A stretch of DNA of 13,176 nt from an uncultured Clostridia bacterium. GTDB taxonomy: Bacteria; Bacillota; Clostridia; Christensenellales; Aristaeellaceae. The stretch lies in contig CAMOIA010000013.1 in NCBI GenBank assembly GCA_946615785.1, positions 1-13,176 on the forward strand, written 5' to 3'. Under the pieces are notes generated by a model. That model worked only from the letters and a program-made list of their open reading frames with translations, did no database searches and had not been told where the DNA came from. Made by a program: the position numbers and the translations under genes. Every line of letters begins with the position of its first letter. Position 1 is the first letter of the stretch. This document shows, one piece after another, positions 1 through 7,800 of this stretch.

Positions 1-142
1 TGTGGTGCGCTTCGCGCCGGTCATCTTCGGTCCGGAGCAGATGAAGGGCATGCACGGCCTGAACGAGAACATCGAATACGCCTGTCTGCCCGGCGCGGTC
101 GCGTTTTACAAAAACCTGATCCGCGCAAACGTCAAAGCCTGA
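1..142 (+). CDS. C-terminal end of a probable M20-family metallopeptidase (partial)
   Basis: An open frame enters from the left edge (first full codon at base 2) and stops with TGA at 140-142, leaving 46 residues. The visible tail contains FGPEQMKGMHGLNENI and then ACLPGAVAFYKNLI. The pattern H-G-x-N-E followed by a helix ending in FY-x-x-LI resembles the end of M20 peptidases (ArgE/DapE/dipeptidase type), where the last conserved His is a metal ligand. In that family these enzymes are zinc- or manganese-dependent cytoplasmic hydrolases of small peptides or N-acyl amino acids. The catalytic core lies outside the window, so the substrate cannot be given. Its last 11 bases overlap the 3' end of the convergent bioY gene. 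Family assignment is moderate because only the tail is visible. Confidence 0.55.
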   Translation, partial: VVRFAPVIFGPEQMKGMHGLNENIEYACLPGAVAFYKNLIRANVKA

Positions 143-665
143 CGGCCTTCCGCACACGGACGGACACAAGCGCCGCCACAGCAAGCTTGACGGCGTCGGG
201 CAAAAGGAACGGGAACACGCAGATTTCAAGCGCGCGCAGGAACGTCATGTCCGCGCTGCCGGTGTAGGTTCTGACAAACCACACAGTGCCAAAGGCGTAG
301 CAAAGGATCAGCCCCGCGAAGAGCGAAACGATCTCCGTCCACAGCCTCTCCCGCCTGCCAAGCAGACGGTATGTCAGCGCGGTCAGCAGAAAGCCGAACA
401 GATACCCGCCCGTCGGGCCGAAAAGCGCCGCAATGCCGCCCTTAAAGCCGGAAAAAACGGGAAGGCCGACCGCGCCGATCAGAAGATACAGCGCAATGGC
501 CGCAAGCCCCCGCCAGGCGCCGAGCATCATCAGCACCGCAAAGACGGCGAAGGTCTGCAGCGTAAACGGCACCGCCGCAGGAATCGCAATCCACGAACAA
601 ACCGCAAGCAGCGCCGCCGACAGCGCGATATAGCAAAGGTCCTTCACCGAAAGACTTTTCTTCAT
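132..665 (-). CDS. bioY: BioY, biotin-specific S component of an ECF transporter
   Basis: This 177-residue, very hydrophobic protein has about six membrane segments. It carries the BioY hallmarks: IPAAVPFTLQTFAVF near residues 22-36, the stretch YLLIGAVGLPVF, then GPTGGYLFGF, and a C-terminal PFLLPDAVKLAVAA helix. BioY proteins capture biotin in the membrane and pair with the shared EcfT/EcfA1/EcfA2 energy-coupling module, or may work alone at low capacity; no Ecf genes are in the window. The frame could open at a TTG (678-680), but I chose the ATG at 663-665, which has GGAGG eight bases upstream; the TTG lies next to that site. The gene appears monocistronic, with its own promoter (699-727). 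Its 3' end overlaps the convergent peptidase gene by 11 bases. Family assignment is confident. Confidence 0.93.
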   Translation of the reverse strand: MKKSLSVKDLCYIALSAALLAVCSWIAIPAAVPFTLQTFAVFAVLMMLGAWRGLAAIALYLLIGAVGLPVFSGFKGGIAALFGPTGGYLFGFLLTALTYRLLGRRERLWTEIVSLFAGLILCYAFGTVWFVRTYTGSADMTFLRALEICVFPFLLPDAVKLAVAALVSVRVRKAVRL

Positions 666-698
666 TCCTTCATCCTCCAATTCAATTGTAACCGGCGC

Positions 699-727
699 AG
701 TATATCAGGCCCGGCGGAAAATGTCAA
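699..727 (-). promoter_or_regulatory. Sigma-A-type promoter of bioY
   Basis: Reading leftward, a perfect -35 TTGACA (722-727) is followed by a 17-base spacer and a -10 TATACT (699-704, 5 of 6 consensus bases). It points at bioY, whose start codon is about 35 bases downstream of the -10. Just downstream is GTTACAA, which resembles half of a BirA-type biotin operator, but the partner half-site is missing at the expected spacing. Confidence 0.8.
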
Positions 728-748
728 AGGGTTTTTCCCTGTCCGCAG

Positions 749-774
749 AAAAAACGGCCGGGGTCTCAGCCGGC
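749..774 (-). terminator. Intrinsic terminator downstream of the EF-Tu-like GTPase gene
   Basis: On the minus strand GCCGG pairs with CCGGC across an 8-base loop, followed after two bases by six T residues (749-754). It lies about 100 bases past the GTPase stop codon and just before the bioY promoter, so it would insulate bioY from upstream transcription. The stem is short but GC-rich. Confidence 0.55.
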
Positions 775-783
775 AGAAACAGA

Positions 784-823
784 GCATGCGCCCGGGAAAA
801 CGGTGCTTTCCCCGGGCGCATGC
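784..823. terminator. Long near-perfect hairpin, possible (bidirectional) terminator
   Basis: The arms at 784-799 and 807-823 pair over 16 base pairs with one bulged base, and the loop is 7 bases. On the plus strand it is followed by CCTTTTCTTTTC, and on the minus strand by the weaker TCTGTTTCTG. The only gene it could terminate in the window is the leftward GTPase gene, which stops 51 bases away; the better T-tract faces the opposite way, where no upstream gene on that strand ends nearby. Confidence 0.5.
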
Positions 824-873
824 CTTTTCTTTTCTCCGGACGGACGCCCGCCCCGGCAAATGCTCTCTTTCGC

Positions 874-1869
874 TTACAGGTCCGCGCCGGCGAAGGGTTC
901 GAAGACCGAACGCACCGCCGCGATGCCCGTCGCGCGAAGCGTGTCGTTCAAAAACAGGCTGAAACGTTCGCCGCCCTTCCAGCAGACGGCTTCGTCGCAG
1001 CGGATCACCGCCTCCGAACACGAGCCGCTGCGCAGAATACGGTCGTCTTCCGTTTCCTTCCATTCAGGACCGTGCAGGAAGCGCACCCGCGCGCCGATCT
1101 CCCCTTTGGTGCCGGGCAGCTTGATTTTGACGCGGCTTCTGTCCGGAAGCGGCGCCACGCTGAACCCGCCTTCAAGGTTCAGAAGGACACAGGGAATATC
1201 GTACTCCGACCTGAGCGTATCCTCCACCGTGCGGGGCGAAAGCGTATACATGGCCTCCGCGATGCGGCTCAGGCAGTTGGAGTAAGGACCGGACGGATTT
1301 TGCTCCAGATCCCTGACGGCGGCTTTGTAGCTTCCCACCACGGTCACAACCGGCGCAAGCCCCGTATGCTCCTCGATCAGCGCCTCGGTTTCCGCCCGGA
1401 CGGCGCGGAGCCTGCCGCCTGAGGCGTCCATTCCGAACTGGTTGATGAACAGGATCACCTGGCTGATGCCCAGTTCCGCCGCGATCCGGATTTGCCGGAT
1501 CCCTGCGCGGCCAAGCCCCGTGCGCCCGTCCACCACGAAAATGACCGCGTCCGGCGTTACGGGCGAGGCCAGCAGGTACGGCACCTGATCCTCCCCCGCC
1601 GCGTCGATCATGATCAAGGCGTGCGAGGGGGAGCGCAGCGGCAGAATCACGCATCGTACCCCCGCGCCGCCGATCCAGGCGCTGTCCGCATAGGGGCTCT
1701 GCTCCCCGCCGATGTGCCTGCGCCGCGGGTCGGCGACGTCTTCATAATACACATCGTTCGGAATTTCCGTCATGTCCAGATACCGCGCGAGCGCGGCGAG
1801 CAGCGTGGTTTTGCCGGCGTTTTCATCGCCCAGCAGCATGACGCGAATATCCTTGCCGCTTTCGTACAT
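874..1869 (-). CDS. Divergent EF-Tu-like GTPase with degenerate nucleotide-specificity motif
   Basis: The 331-residue protein opens with a translation-factor-type G domain. The P-loop GDENAGKT (14-21) is intact. The G3 motif is DAAGED (89-94), where EF-Tu has DCPGH, so the catalytic His position is Glu. G4 reads NQFGMD (143-148) instead of NKxD, losing the Lys and Asp that select guanine. A G5-like GSYKA follows (179-183). From about residue 225 the sequence resembles EF-Tu domain 3 (LLNLEGG near 229-235; GGERFSLFLNDTLRATGIAAV near the end) with little room for domain 2; EF-Tu itself is near 394 residues. Function is unknown. It is unlikely to be a working elongation factor, and a regulatory or tRNA/ribosome-related role would be a guess. 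Start chosen at the ATG of 1867-1869, eight bases after GGAGG; an ATG two codons earlier is too close to that site. It is divergent from the secreted RCC1-like gene. Confidence 0.75.
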   Translation of the reverse strand: MYESGKDIRVMLLGDENAGKTTLLAALARYLDMTEIPNDVYYEDVADPRRRHIGGEQSPYADSAWIGGAGVRCVILPLRSPSHALIMIDAAGEDQVPYLLASPVTPDAVIFVVDGRTGLGRAGIRQIRIAAELGISQVILFINQFGMDASGGRLRAVRAETEALIEEHTGLAPVVTVVGSYKAAVRDLEQNPSGPYSNCLSRIAEAMYTLSPRTVEDTLRSEYDIPCVLLNLEGGFSVAPLPDRSRVKIKLPGTKGEIGARVRFLHGPEWKETEDDRILRSGSCSEAVIRCDEAVCWKGGERFSLFLNDTLRATGIAAVRSVFEPFAGADL

Positions 1870-1895
1870 GATCATCGCCTCCAGAAAAGAATAGC

Positions 1896-1924
1896 AAGAC
1901 AAACCAGTGTTTTTGTGGTATCCT
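1896..1924 (+). promoter_or_regulatory. Possible promoter of the secreted SH3/RCC1-like gene
   Basis: AAGACA (1896-1901) and TATCCT (1919-1924) are separated by 17 bases, each matching 4 of 6 sigma-A consensus bases. This would give a leader of about 30 bases before the GTG start. No better pair is visible in the 90-base divergent gap, and I could not identify a promoter for the leftward GTPase gene. Confidence 0.35.
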
Positions 1925-1959
1925 TAGGGTATGAACCCGTGATACGGAGGTGTTGCCCT

Positions 1960-3129
1960 GTGAAAAAAATGAAAGGCCGTCTTCTTTTCACGCTGCTTCT
2001 CGTCGCGGCACTGGCTGTTCTTTTATGCTGCCATGCAGTCGCGGACGAGACCGTCGGCTTTGCCGTGACGCGAGAATCTGTCAACGTGCGCTCCGGCGCC
2101 ATCGTGCAAGGCCTTCTGGACCCCGGCGCGGCTGCGTACCGCCTGGCGGCCAATACCGTGATTTACGTTTTTGACACCCATGAAGGAAACGACGGGCAGA
2201 TCTGGTACCATATCACCTGTCAGCACAACGACGACGGCACCCTGCGCGCCCGCCAGGGATGGATCCCATCCGGCATGGCGTCAACGGAGGGCCTGTTTGA
2301 AAACGTCACCGCCGTCAGCGCGGGGCAGGACGGTTTTCTGGCCCTGCGGGCGGACGGCACGGTGACAGGCTGCGCGCGCATCACCGGCGCGACCGCGAGC
2401 TTTTACAGGGATCTTGAAAAATTAAGCGGCATCACGTCCGTCTGGGCGGGCGACGGCTGTTACGCCGCGCTGGACGCGGAAGGGAAAGAAACGGTCATCG
2501 GCACCTCGCCGAACGGAACGGGGTTCGGGGGCGACATCCTTCTGGATGCCTTCGGCAGCGAACGCACTGTCGTCAAAAAAGACGGAAAAATCTATTCGAC
2601 CAATCCCCTTACCTTCGTCTATCCCGCGGAGCAGCCGGATATGACAAAGGCCGCCGCCCTTTTCCAGCGGCAGAAGAGCGCGTTTTTCCTGATGGCGGAC
2701 GGGAGCGTCGCCTGCGCGTCACCGGAAAGCGACATCAGCCTGATCATGCCCGAAGGCTACCCTGATTTTTCCCTCTGGACCAATGTCGTTTCCATCGACA
2801 CGGTCATGTGGCATCCGCAGGACGTGTATTTTTACGAGGTGTTCGCCGCCGTCTTCGCAGACGGAACGCTCCGCGTGCACCCGCGCGCCGTCGAACGCCT
2901 GACGGACGGCTGGCCCGAGGTCGTACAGGTGAGCCTCGCCTCGGATTACATCGTCGCCGTGGGGCGGGACGGCAGGGCCTACGCCGCCGGGCGCAGCGAA
3001 GATATTGTGAAAGAAGTAAACGAATGGACGGACATCGCGTCCGTCTCGGCAGCCGACAAGTACTGCGTGGGGCTGAAAAAGGACGGCACGCTGGTGTTCA
3101 GCGGAAAGTTCGATTTTGAAAAGAACTGA
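1960..3129 (+). CDS. Secreted protein with SH3-like domain and RCC1-like repeats
   Basis: The product is 389 residues from a GTG start, nine bases after GGAGG (1946-1950). The open frame extends far upstream, but that part runs antisense to the GTPase gene and has no signal. The N-terminus is a classic signal peptide: VKKMKGR, a hydrophobic core at 8-24, and a likely cut after AVA at 28. Residues about 37-105 look like a bacterial SH3 domain (VNVRSG, then IWYHI, then GWIPSGM). The rest holds repeated blade-like units of the form V-x-x-V-S-A-G-x-x-x-x-x-A-L-x-x-D-G-T-V, as in RCC1/alpha-tubulin-suppressor-like propellers; the clearest are near 117-135, 335-353 and 366-384. It is probably exported to the cell surface or medium, where SH3-like domains often bind peptidoglycan. 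Its ligand is unknown. No anchor motif or catalytic domain is visible. Confidence 0.8.
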   Translation: MKKMKGRLLFTLLLVAALAVLLCCHAVADETVGFAVTRESVNVRSGAIVQGLLDPGAAAYRLAANTVIYVFDTHEGNDGQIWYHITCQHNDDGTLRARQGWIPSGMASTEGLFENVTAVSAGQDGFLALRADGTVTGCARITGATASFYRDLEKLSGITSVWAGDGCYAALDAEGKETVIGTSPNGTGFGGDILLDAFGSERTVVKKDGKIYSTNPLTFVYPAEQPDMTKAAALFQRQKSAFFLMADGSVACASPESDISLIMPEGYPDFSLWTNVVSIDTVMWHPQDVYFYEVFAAVFADGTLRVHPRAVERLTDGWPEVVQVSLASDYIVAVGRDGRAYAAGRSEDIVKEVNEWTDIASVSAADKYCVGLKKDGTLVFSGKFDFEKN

Positions 3130-3138
3130 CACGGCCTG

Positions 3139-3171
3139 AAAAAGCGCATACCCCGGATGAACGGCATCCGG
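3139..3171 (-). terminator. Weak candidate terminator for the degV-nth transcript
   Basis: CCGGATG and CATCCGG form a perfect 7-base-pair stem with a 5-base loop (3153-3171). On the minus strand five T residues appear only after a 9-base gap (3139-3143), so this is weaker than a typical terminator. It is the best candidate downstream of nth and shares three bases with the opposing terminator. Confidence 0.3.
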
Positions 3172-3209
3172 CGCCCTTCCGCACACAGGCGGGACGGCGC
3201 CGTTTTTTT
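3169..3209 (+). terminator. Intrinsic terminator of the SH3/RCC1-like gene
   Basis: CGGCGCC (3169-3175) pairs with GGCGCCG (3196-3202). A smaller CCGC/GCGG hairpin is nested in the loop, and seven T residues follow directly (3203-3209). It lies 40 bases after the stop codon. Confidence 0.8.
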
Positions 3210-3268
3210 CGTCCTGTCCCTTTGCCAGATTGCGTTTTCACACAAAGGAGGATGGTTTCGAAGGGATT

Positions 3269-3919
3269 TCAAGCCTTCCTGTCCGCCGTTTCGTCCCCGC
3301 CGTACAGGCTGCAAAGGGACCTGAGCGTGCAAGTCTCGCAATCCGGCTTGCGGCTGTGGCACACCCTGCGGCCGTGGTAAATCAGGTAATGGTGCGCCTT
3401 TGACCAGCTTTCCTCCGGAATGGCCTGCTGCAATTGCTTTTCGACGCCTTCCGGCGTATCGGCCCTGGCCAGTCCCAGGCGGTTGGACACGCGGAAAACG
3501 TGCGTATCCACGGGAATGGCGTTTTTCCCAAACGCAAAGGCCATGACCACGTTCGCCGTTTTCCTGCCGACGCCGGGAAGGGACGTGAGCGCCTCCATCG
3601 TGGAAGGAACCTCGCCGCCGAAATCGCGCATGATTTTCCTTGCGGCCATGACGATGTTCACGGCCTTGCTTTTGAACCCGCAGGAGCGCACATAGGGATA
3701 GAGCGTTTCCGGCTCCGTATTCGCCATGGCCTCGACCGTCGGAAAATCGGCGAATACCCTGGGCGTCACCATGTTGACACGGGCGTCCGTGCACTGGGCT
3801 GAAAGAATGGTGGCGACAAGAGTTTCATAAGGGTTGCCAAAGTGCAGTTCCGGCCCTGCGTCCGGATACAGCCGCGCGAGTTCCTCAAGGATGCGCGCGT
3901 TTTTCTCTGCCTGCGTCAT
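3269..3919 (-). CDS. nth: Endonuclease III (DNA glycosylase/AP lyase)
   Basis: This 216-residue protein is close to the usual length. It excises oxidised pyrimidines and nicks abasic sites in base excision repair. The helix-hairpin-helix LPGVGRKTA (114-122) contains the catalytic Lys120, and VDTH contains the catalytic Asp138. Four cysteines at 187, 194, 197 and 203, in C-x6-C-x2-C-x5-C spacing, would bind the [4Fe-4S] cluster. As I recall, the numbering matches E. coli Nth at these positions. The ATG start at 3917-3919 is six bases after the degV stop, with GGAG inside the end of degV nine bases upstream. This tight spacing suggests co-transcription and possibly translational coupling with degV. 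All key residues are present. Confidence 0.96.
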   Translation of the reverse strand: MTQAEKNARILEELARLYPDAGPELHFGNPYETLVATILSAQCTDARVNMVTPRVFADFPTVEAMANTEPETLYPYVRSCGFKSKAVNIVMAARKIMRDFGGEVPSTMEALTSLPGVGRKTANVVMAFAFGKNAIPVDTHVFRVSNRLGLARADTPEGVEKQLQQAIPEESWSKAHHYLIYHGRRVCHSRKPDCETCTLRSLCSLYGGDETADRKA

Positions 3920-3925
3920 ATGCTC

Positions 3926-4774
3926 TTACTCCACAAAAAGCACGCCCAGGGTGCCAGGTCCGCAGTGGCTGGATACCACGCCCCCGGCATGCGTTTCAAG
4001 AATCCGTTCAAAATGGCCGAGGCTTTCAAGATACTGCTTTACGCTCTCCACGGTCTTCGGATCGCAGGTGGAATGCGTGATGAACACGCGTTCCGGCTGT
4101 GCCGCCTTCAATTCGGCCTCCATATCGTGCACATACCGCATGATCACGCTGTCGATATGCCCGCGGTATTTGCGGTCCGGACGCATGGCGCCTTTTTCCA
4201 CCATGATTTTCGGGTGCAGATGCAAAACAGAGCCCATCATGGCGGAAAGCCCGCTGCAGCGTCCTCCGCGATGGAGGTACTCAAGCGTGTCCACCACAAA
4301 GCTCGCCCGCACCCGGTCGCGCAGGGAAAGCACGTGGCGCACGGTTTCTTCGCGGCTAAGGCCGCGCATGGCGTCCTCCGCGGCATACAGCACCAGCAAG
4401 CCGATGCCGGTGGAAAGGTTCGCGCTGTCAATCACGGTGATCCTGTCCTGCGCGTGCAATTGCTTTGCCGCAAGCTCCATCACGCTGTTGCTCGCGCTCA
4501 TGGAGGCGGAAATCGAAAAACAGATCACCTCGTCCTCTTCGTTTTCGATCAGGGGGCGAAAGGCGGCCTTGGCCTCGTCGACAGAGGGCGCGGCGGTCTT
4601 TGGCAGCGATTTTTCCCGGTCAGCCCAGGCATAAATGGAATCATAGGAAATGCCCGGGCCGTCCAGGTAATCTTTATCTCCCAGCAAAATGTGCAGCGGG
4701 AGTACAGTCAGGTGAAATTCATCGATCAGCTCCTGCGTAAGATCGGCTGTGCTGTCTGTCAGAATGTGCAGCAT
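3926..4774 (-). CDS. DegV-family fatty-acid-binding protein
   Basis: The protein has 282 residues. DegV/FakB-type proteins bind a fatty acid and present it to a FakA-type kinase for phosphorylation before membrane lipid synthesis; whether this copy does so is inference. Family signatures are visible in order: TDSTADL near the N-terminus, APSVDEAKAAF (the TSQPS-like position), SASMSASNSV, IDSANLSTGIGLLVL, YLHRGGRCSG, and a final SSHCGPGTLGVLFVE. An upstream in-frame GTG (4802-4804) exists, but I prefer the ATG at 4772-4774: it is preceded by a GAGGAAGG site about seven bases away and starts the family's usual hydrophobic strand directly. It follows the terminator after carB by about 40 bases and has no obvious promoter, so it may depend on readthrough or an unrecognised start site. 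It is paired with nth downstream. No fakA homologue is in the window. Confidence 0.9.
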   Translation of the reverse strand: MLHILTDSTADLTQELIDEFHLTVLPLHILLGDKDYLDGPGISYDSIYAWADREKSLPKTAAPSVDEAKAAFRPLIENEEDEVICFSISASMSASNSVMELAAKQLHAQDRITVIDSANLSTGIGLLVLYAAEDAMRGLSREETVRHVLSLRDRVRASFVVDTLEYLHRGGRCSGLSAMMGSVLHLHPKIMVEKGAMRPDRKYRGHIDSVIMRYVHDMEAELKAAQPERVFITHSTCDPKTVESVKQYLESLGHFERILETHAGGVVSSHCGPGTLGVLFVE

Positions 4775-4814
4775 GTCTGTTCCTTCCTCGGCGTTTTCAC
4801 GCACGGGTCTCTTT

Positions 4815-4844
4815 CAAGAAAAAGGCCGGAAAATCCCCGGCCTT
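4815..4844 (-). terminator. Intrinsic terminator downstream of carB
   Basis: On the minus strand AAGGCCGG (4837-4844) pairs perfectly with CCGGCCTT (4822-4829) over a 7-base loop and runs into TTTCTT. A second, smaller CGCGG/CCGCG hairpin lies between this and the carB stop codon. It separates carB from degV. Confidence 0.85.
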
Positions 4845-4869
4845 CGCGGGATAAACCGCGTTTATCATA

Positions 4870-7800
4870 TCATGCTTTGCGGTCGGAAATCAAGCGATGC
4901 CACTCCTGCAGGGACTTCACCTCGCCCATGCCGTTTTCACGGATGCGCTGGATGCCGTAAGCGGCGGCCTTTGCCGCGGCCATGGTGGTGATATACGGCA
5001 CCTTGTGCTTGATGGCGGCCTTTCTCAGATAACTGTCGTCGTAAATGGAATCCTTGCCCGCAGGCGAATTGATCAGAAGCTGGATCTGTCCGTTCGTGAT
5101 CAGGTCCACAATATTCGGGCGTCCTTCGTGCAGCTTTTTCACCGTTTCCACCGGGATTCCGCTTTCGCGGATCAGCTTCGCCGTTCCTTCCGTAGCCAGG
5201 ATTCTGAAGCCGTCCGCATGCAGCACCCGGCACAGCTCCTGCACCTCTGGCTTGTCCTTGCGGTTCACGCTCACAAGCACCGTGCCCTCCAGCGGCAGGG
5301 CGGCCTGCGCGGCCTCCTCAGCCTTGAAGAACGCTTCGCCCGTGGTGCTTGCAAGCCCCAGCACCTCGCCCGTGGAGCGCATTTCCGGCCCCAGGAGGGG
5401 ATCGACTTCCTGGAACATGTTAAAGGGGAACACCGCTTCCTTCACGCCGTAGTAGGGAATCACACGGTCGCGCAGCGACGGGATGGGAGAAGGCCTTCCG
5501 GTCAGTTCTTCCGTGATCACCTCGATCGCAAGCGGCACCATGGCGATCCCGCACACCTTGGAAACCAGCGGCACCGTGCGGCTGGCGCGCGGGTTGGCCT
5601 CAAGCACGTACACCACGCCGTTTTCAATGGCGTACTGCATGTTCATCAGCCCCACGACGTGCATTTCTTCCGCGATCCTGCGGGTATAGGTGCGGATGGT
5701 TTCAAGATGTTCCTCGTCGATGTGCTTCGAGGGGATGATGCACGCACTGTCTCCGGAATGGATGCCCGCAAGCTCGATGTGCTCCATCACGGCGGGCACA
5801 AAGGCATGCGTGCCGTCGCTGATGGCGTCGGCTTCGCATTCAAGCGCGTGGTTGAGGAAGCGGTCGATCAGGATGGGACGGTCCGGGGTCACGCCGACCG
5901 CGGCGTTCATATACCCTTCCATCGCTTCGTCGTCATACACCACTTCCATGCCGCGGCCGCCAAGCACATAGCTCGGCCGCACCATGACCGGATAGCCGAT
6001 GTTGCCGGCGATGGCCTTGGCCTCGGAAACGGTAGTCGCCATGCCGCTTTCCGGCATCGGAATCCCCAGCCTGTCCATCATGGCGCGGAACTGGTCGCGG
6101 TCCTCCGCCAGGTCGATCACCTGCGGCGTGGTGCCAAGGATCCTGACCCCGTTCTTTTCAAGCGCGCCCGCAAGGTTCAGCGGCGTCTGCCCGCCAAACT
6201 GCGCGATCACGCCGACGGGCTTTTCCTTGCGGTAAATGCTCAGAACGTCCTCTAGGGTCAGGGGCTCGAAATACAGCTTGTCGGAGGTGTCGTAGTCCGT
6301 CGAAACCGTCTCCGGGTTGCAGTTCACGATAATGGTTTCAAAGCCCAGCTTTTTCAGGCTCTTGGCCGCGTGCACGCAGCAGTAGTCAAATTCGATGCCC
6401 TGGCCGATGCGGTTGGGACCCCCGCCCAGAATCATCACCTTCGGCCTGCCCGTGGTTACGGGATCGTTGTCCTCGCCCTGGTAGGTGGAATAATAATAGG
6501 CGCTGTCCTCCGTGCCGGAAACGTGCACGCCGTCCCAGTGTTCCGTGACGCCGAGGGCTTCCCTGCGCTCGCGGATGCCGTCCTCCGGAATGCCGAGGAT
6601 GAGGGACAGGTATTTGTCCGAAAAGCCGTCCTGCTTGGCCTTGCGGAGCATCTCGTCGGTCAGTTTACCGGCGCTGACAAGCGCTTCTTCTTCCTCCACA
6701 AGCTCCTTCATCTGCTCGATAAAGTAATGCTTCACATGGGTCAGGCTGTGGATTTCCTCCACCGAAGCGCCCTTGCGGAGCGCTTCGTACATGATGAAAT
6801 GCCGCTCGCTGGAGGGCGTGATCAGGCGCGTAAGCAGTTCTTCTTTGCTCAGTTTGTCCAGCCCGTTCACATGGCCAAGGCCCCAGCGGCCTTTTTCAAG
6901 GCTGCGCACGGCCTTCTGGAAGGCCTCCTTGTAGGTTTTGCCAATGCTCATCACCTCGCCCACCGCGCGCATCTGGGTGCCGAGCTTGTCCTCTACGCCC
7001 TTGAATTTTTCAAACGCCCACCTGGCGAATTTCACCACCACATAGTCCCCGTCCGGGTAATACTTGTCCAGCGTGCCGTATTTTCCGCAGGGCATTTCGT
7101 CAAGCGTCAATCCGCTTGCCAGCTTCGCGCTCACAAGTGCGATGGGGAAGCCCGTCGCCTTGCTCGCAAGGGCGCTGGAGCGGGAGGTGCGGGGGTTGAT
7201 CTCGATGACGATGATCCTGCCGCTTTTGGGGTCGTGCGCGAACTGCACGTTGGTGCCGCCGATCACGCCGATATGCTCCACAATTTTATAGGCCTGCTCC
7301 TGCAGCTTTTTCTGCACGTCCTCAGAAATGGTCAGCATGGGCGCGGTGCAGAAGCTGTCGCCCGTGTGCACGCCCATCGGGTCCACGTTTTCGATAAAAC
7401 AGACGGTGATCATCTGGTTCTTTCTGTCCCGGACGACCTCCAGCTCCAGTTCCTCCCAGCCCAGAATGCTTTCTTCCACCAGCACCTGGTGCACGAGGCT
7501 GGCCTGCAGGCCGCGCTCCATGACCACCTTCAGCTCCTCGCGGTTATATACCAGGCCGCCGCCCGCGCCGCCCATGGTATACGCGGGTCTGAGCACCACG
7601 GGATAGCCGAGCTTGTCGGCGATGGCCAGGCCTTCCTCGATGGAATAAGCCACCTCGCTGCGCGCCATTTCAATGCCGAGCTCCTGCATGGTGTGTTTGA
7701 AGGCGATCCGGTCCTCGCCGCGTTCGATGGCGTCCACCTGTACGCCGATCACCTGCACGTTGTATCGGTCCAGAATGCCGAGCTTATACAGTTCGCTCGC

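Noticed and set aside
681..698. BirA operator in the bioY leader
   Set aside because: GTTACAA is a single half-site with no TTGTAAC-like partner 15-16 bases away.
1868..1902. Extended -10 (TGCTATTCT, minus strand) as promoter of the GTPase gene
   Set aside because: Transcription would start at the ribosome binding site itself and there is no -35, so I do not call it.
874..3129. A GTPase/RCC1 exchange-factor pair, since an EF-Tu-like GTPase gene is divergent from an RCC1-like gene
   Set aside because: The RCC1-like product has a clear signal peptide and SH3-like domain and is exported, while the GTPase is cytoplasmic. RCC1-type repeats in bacteria are generally not exchange factors, so proximity alone is not evidence.
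3244..3262. AAAGGAGG followed directly by ATG on the plus strand, suggesting a small gene
   Set aside because: There is no spacer between the site and the ATG, and the frame is short and antisense to nth.
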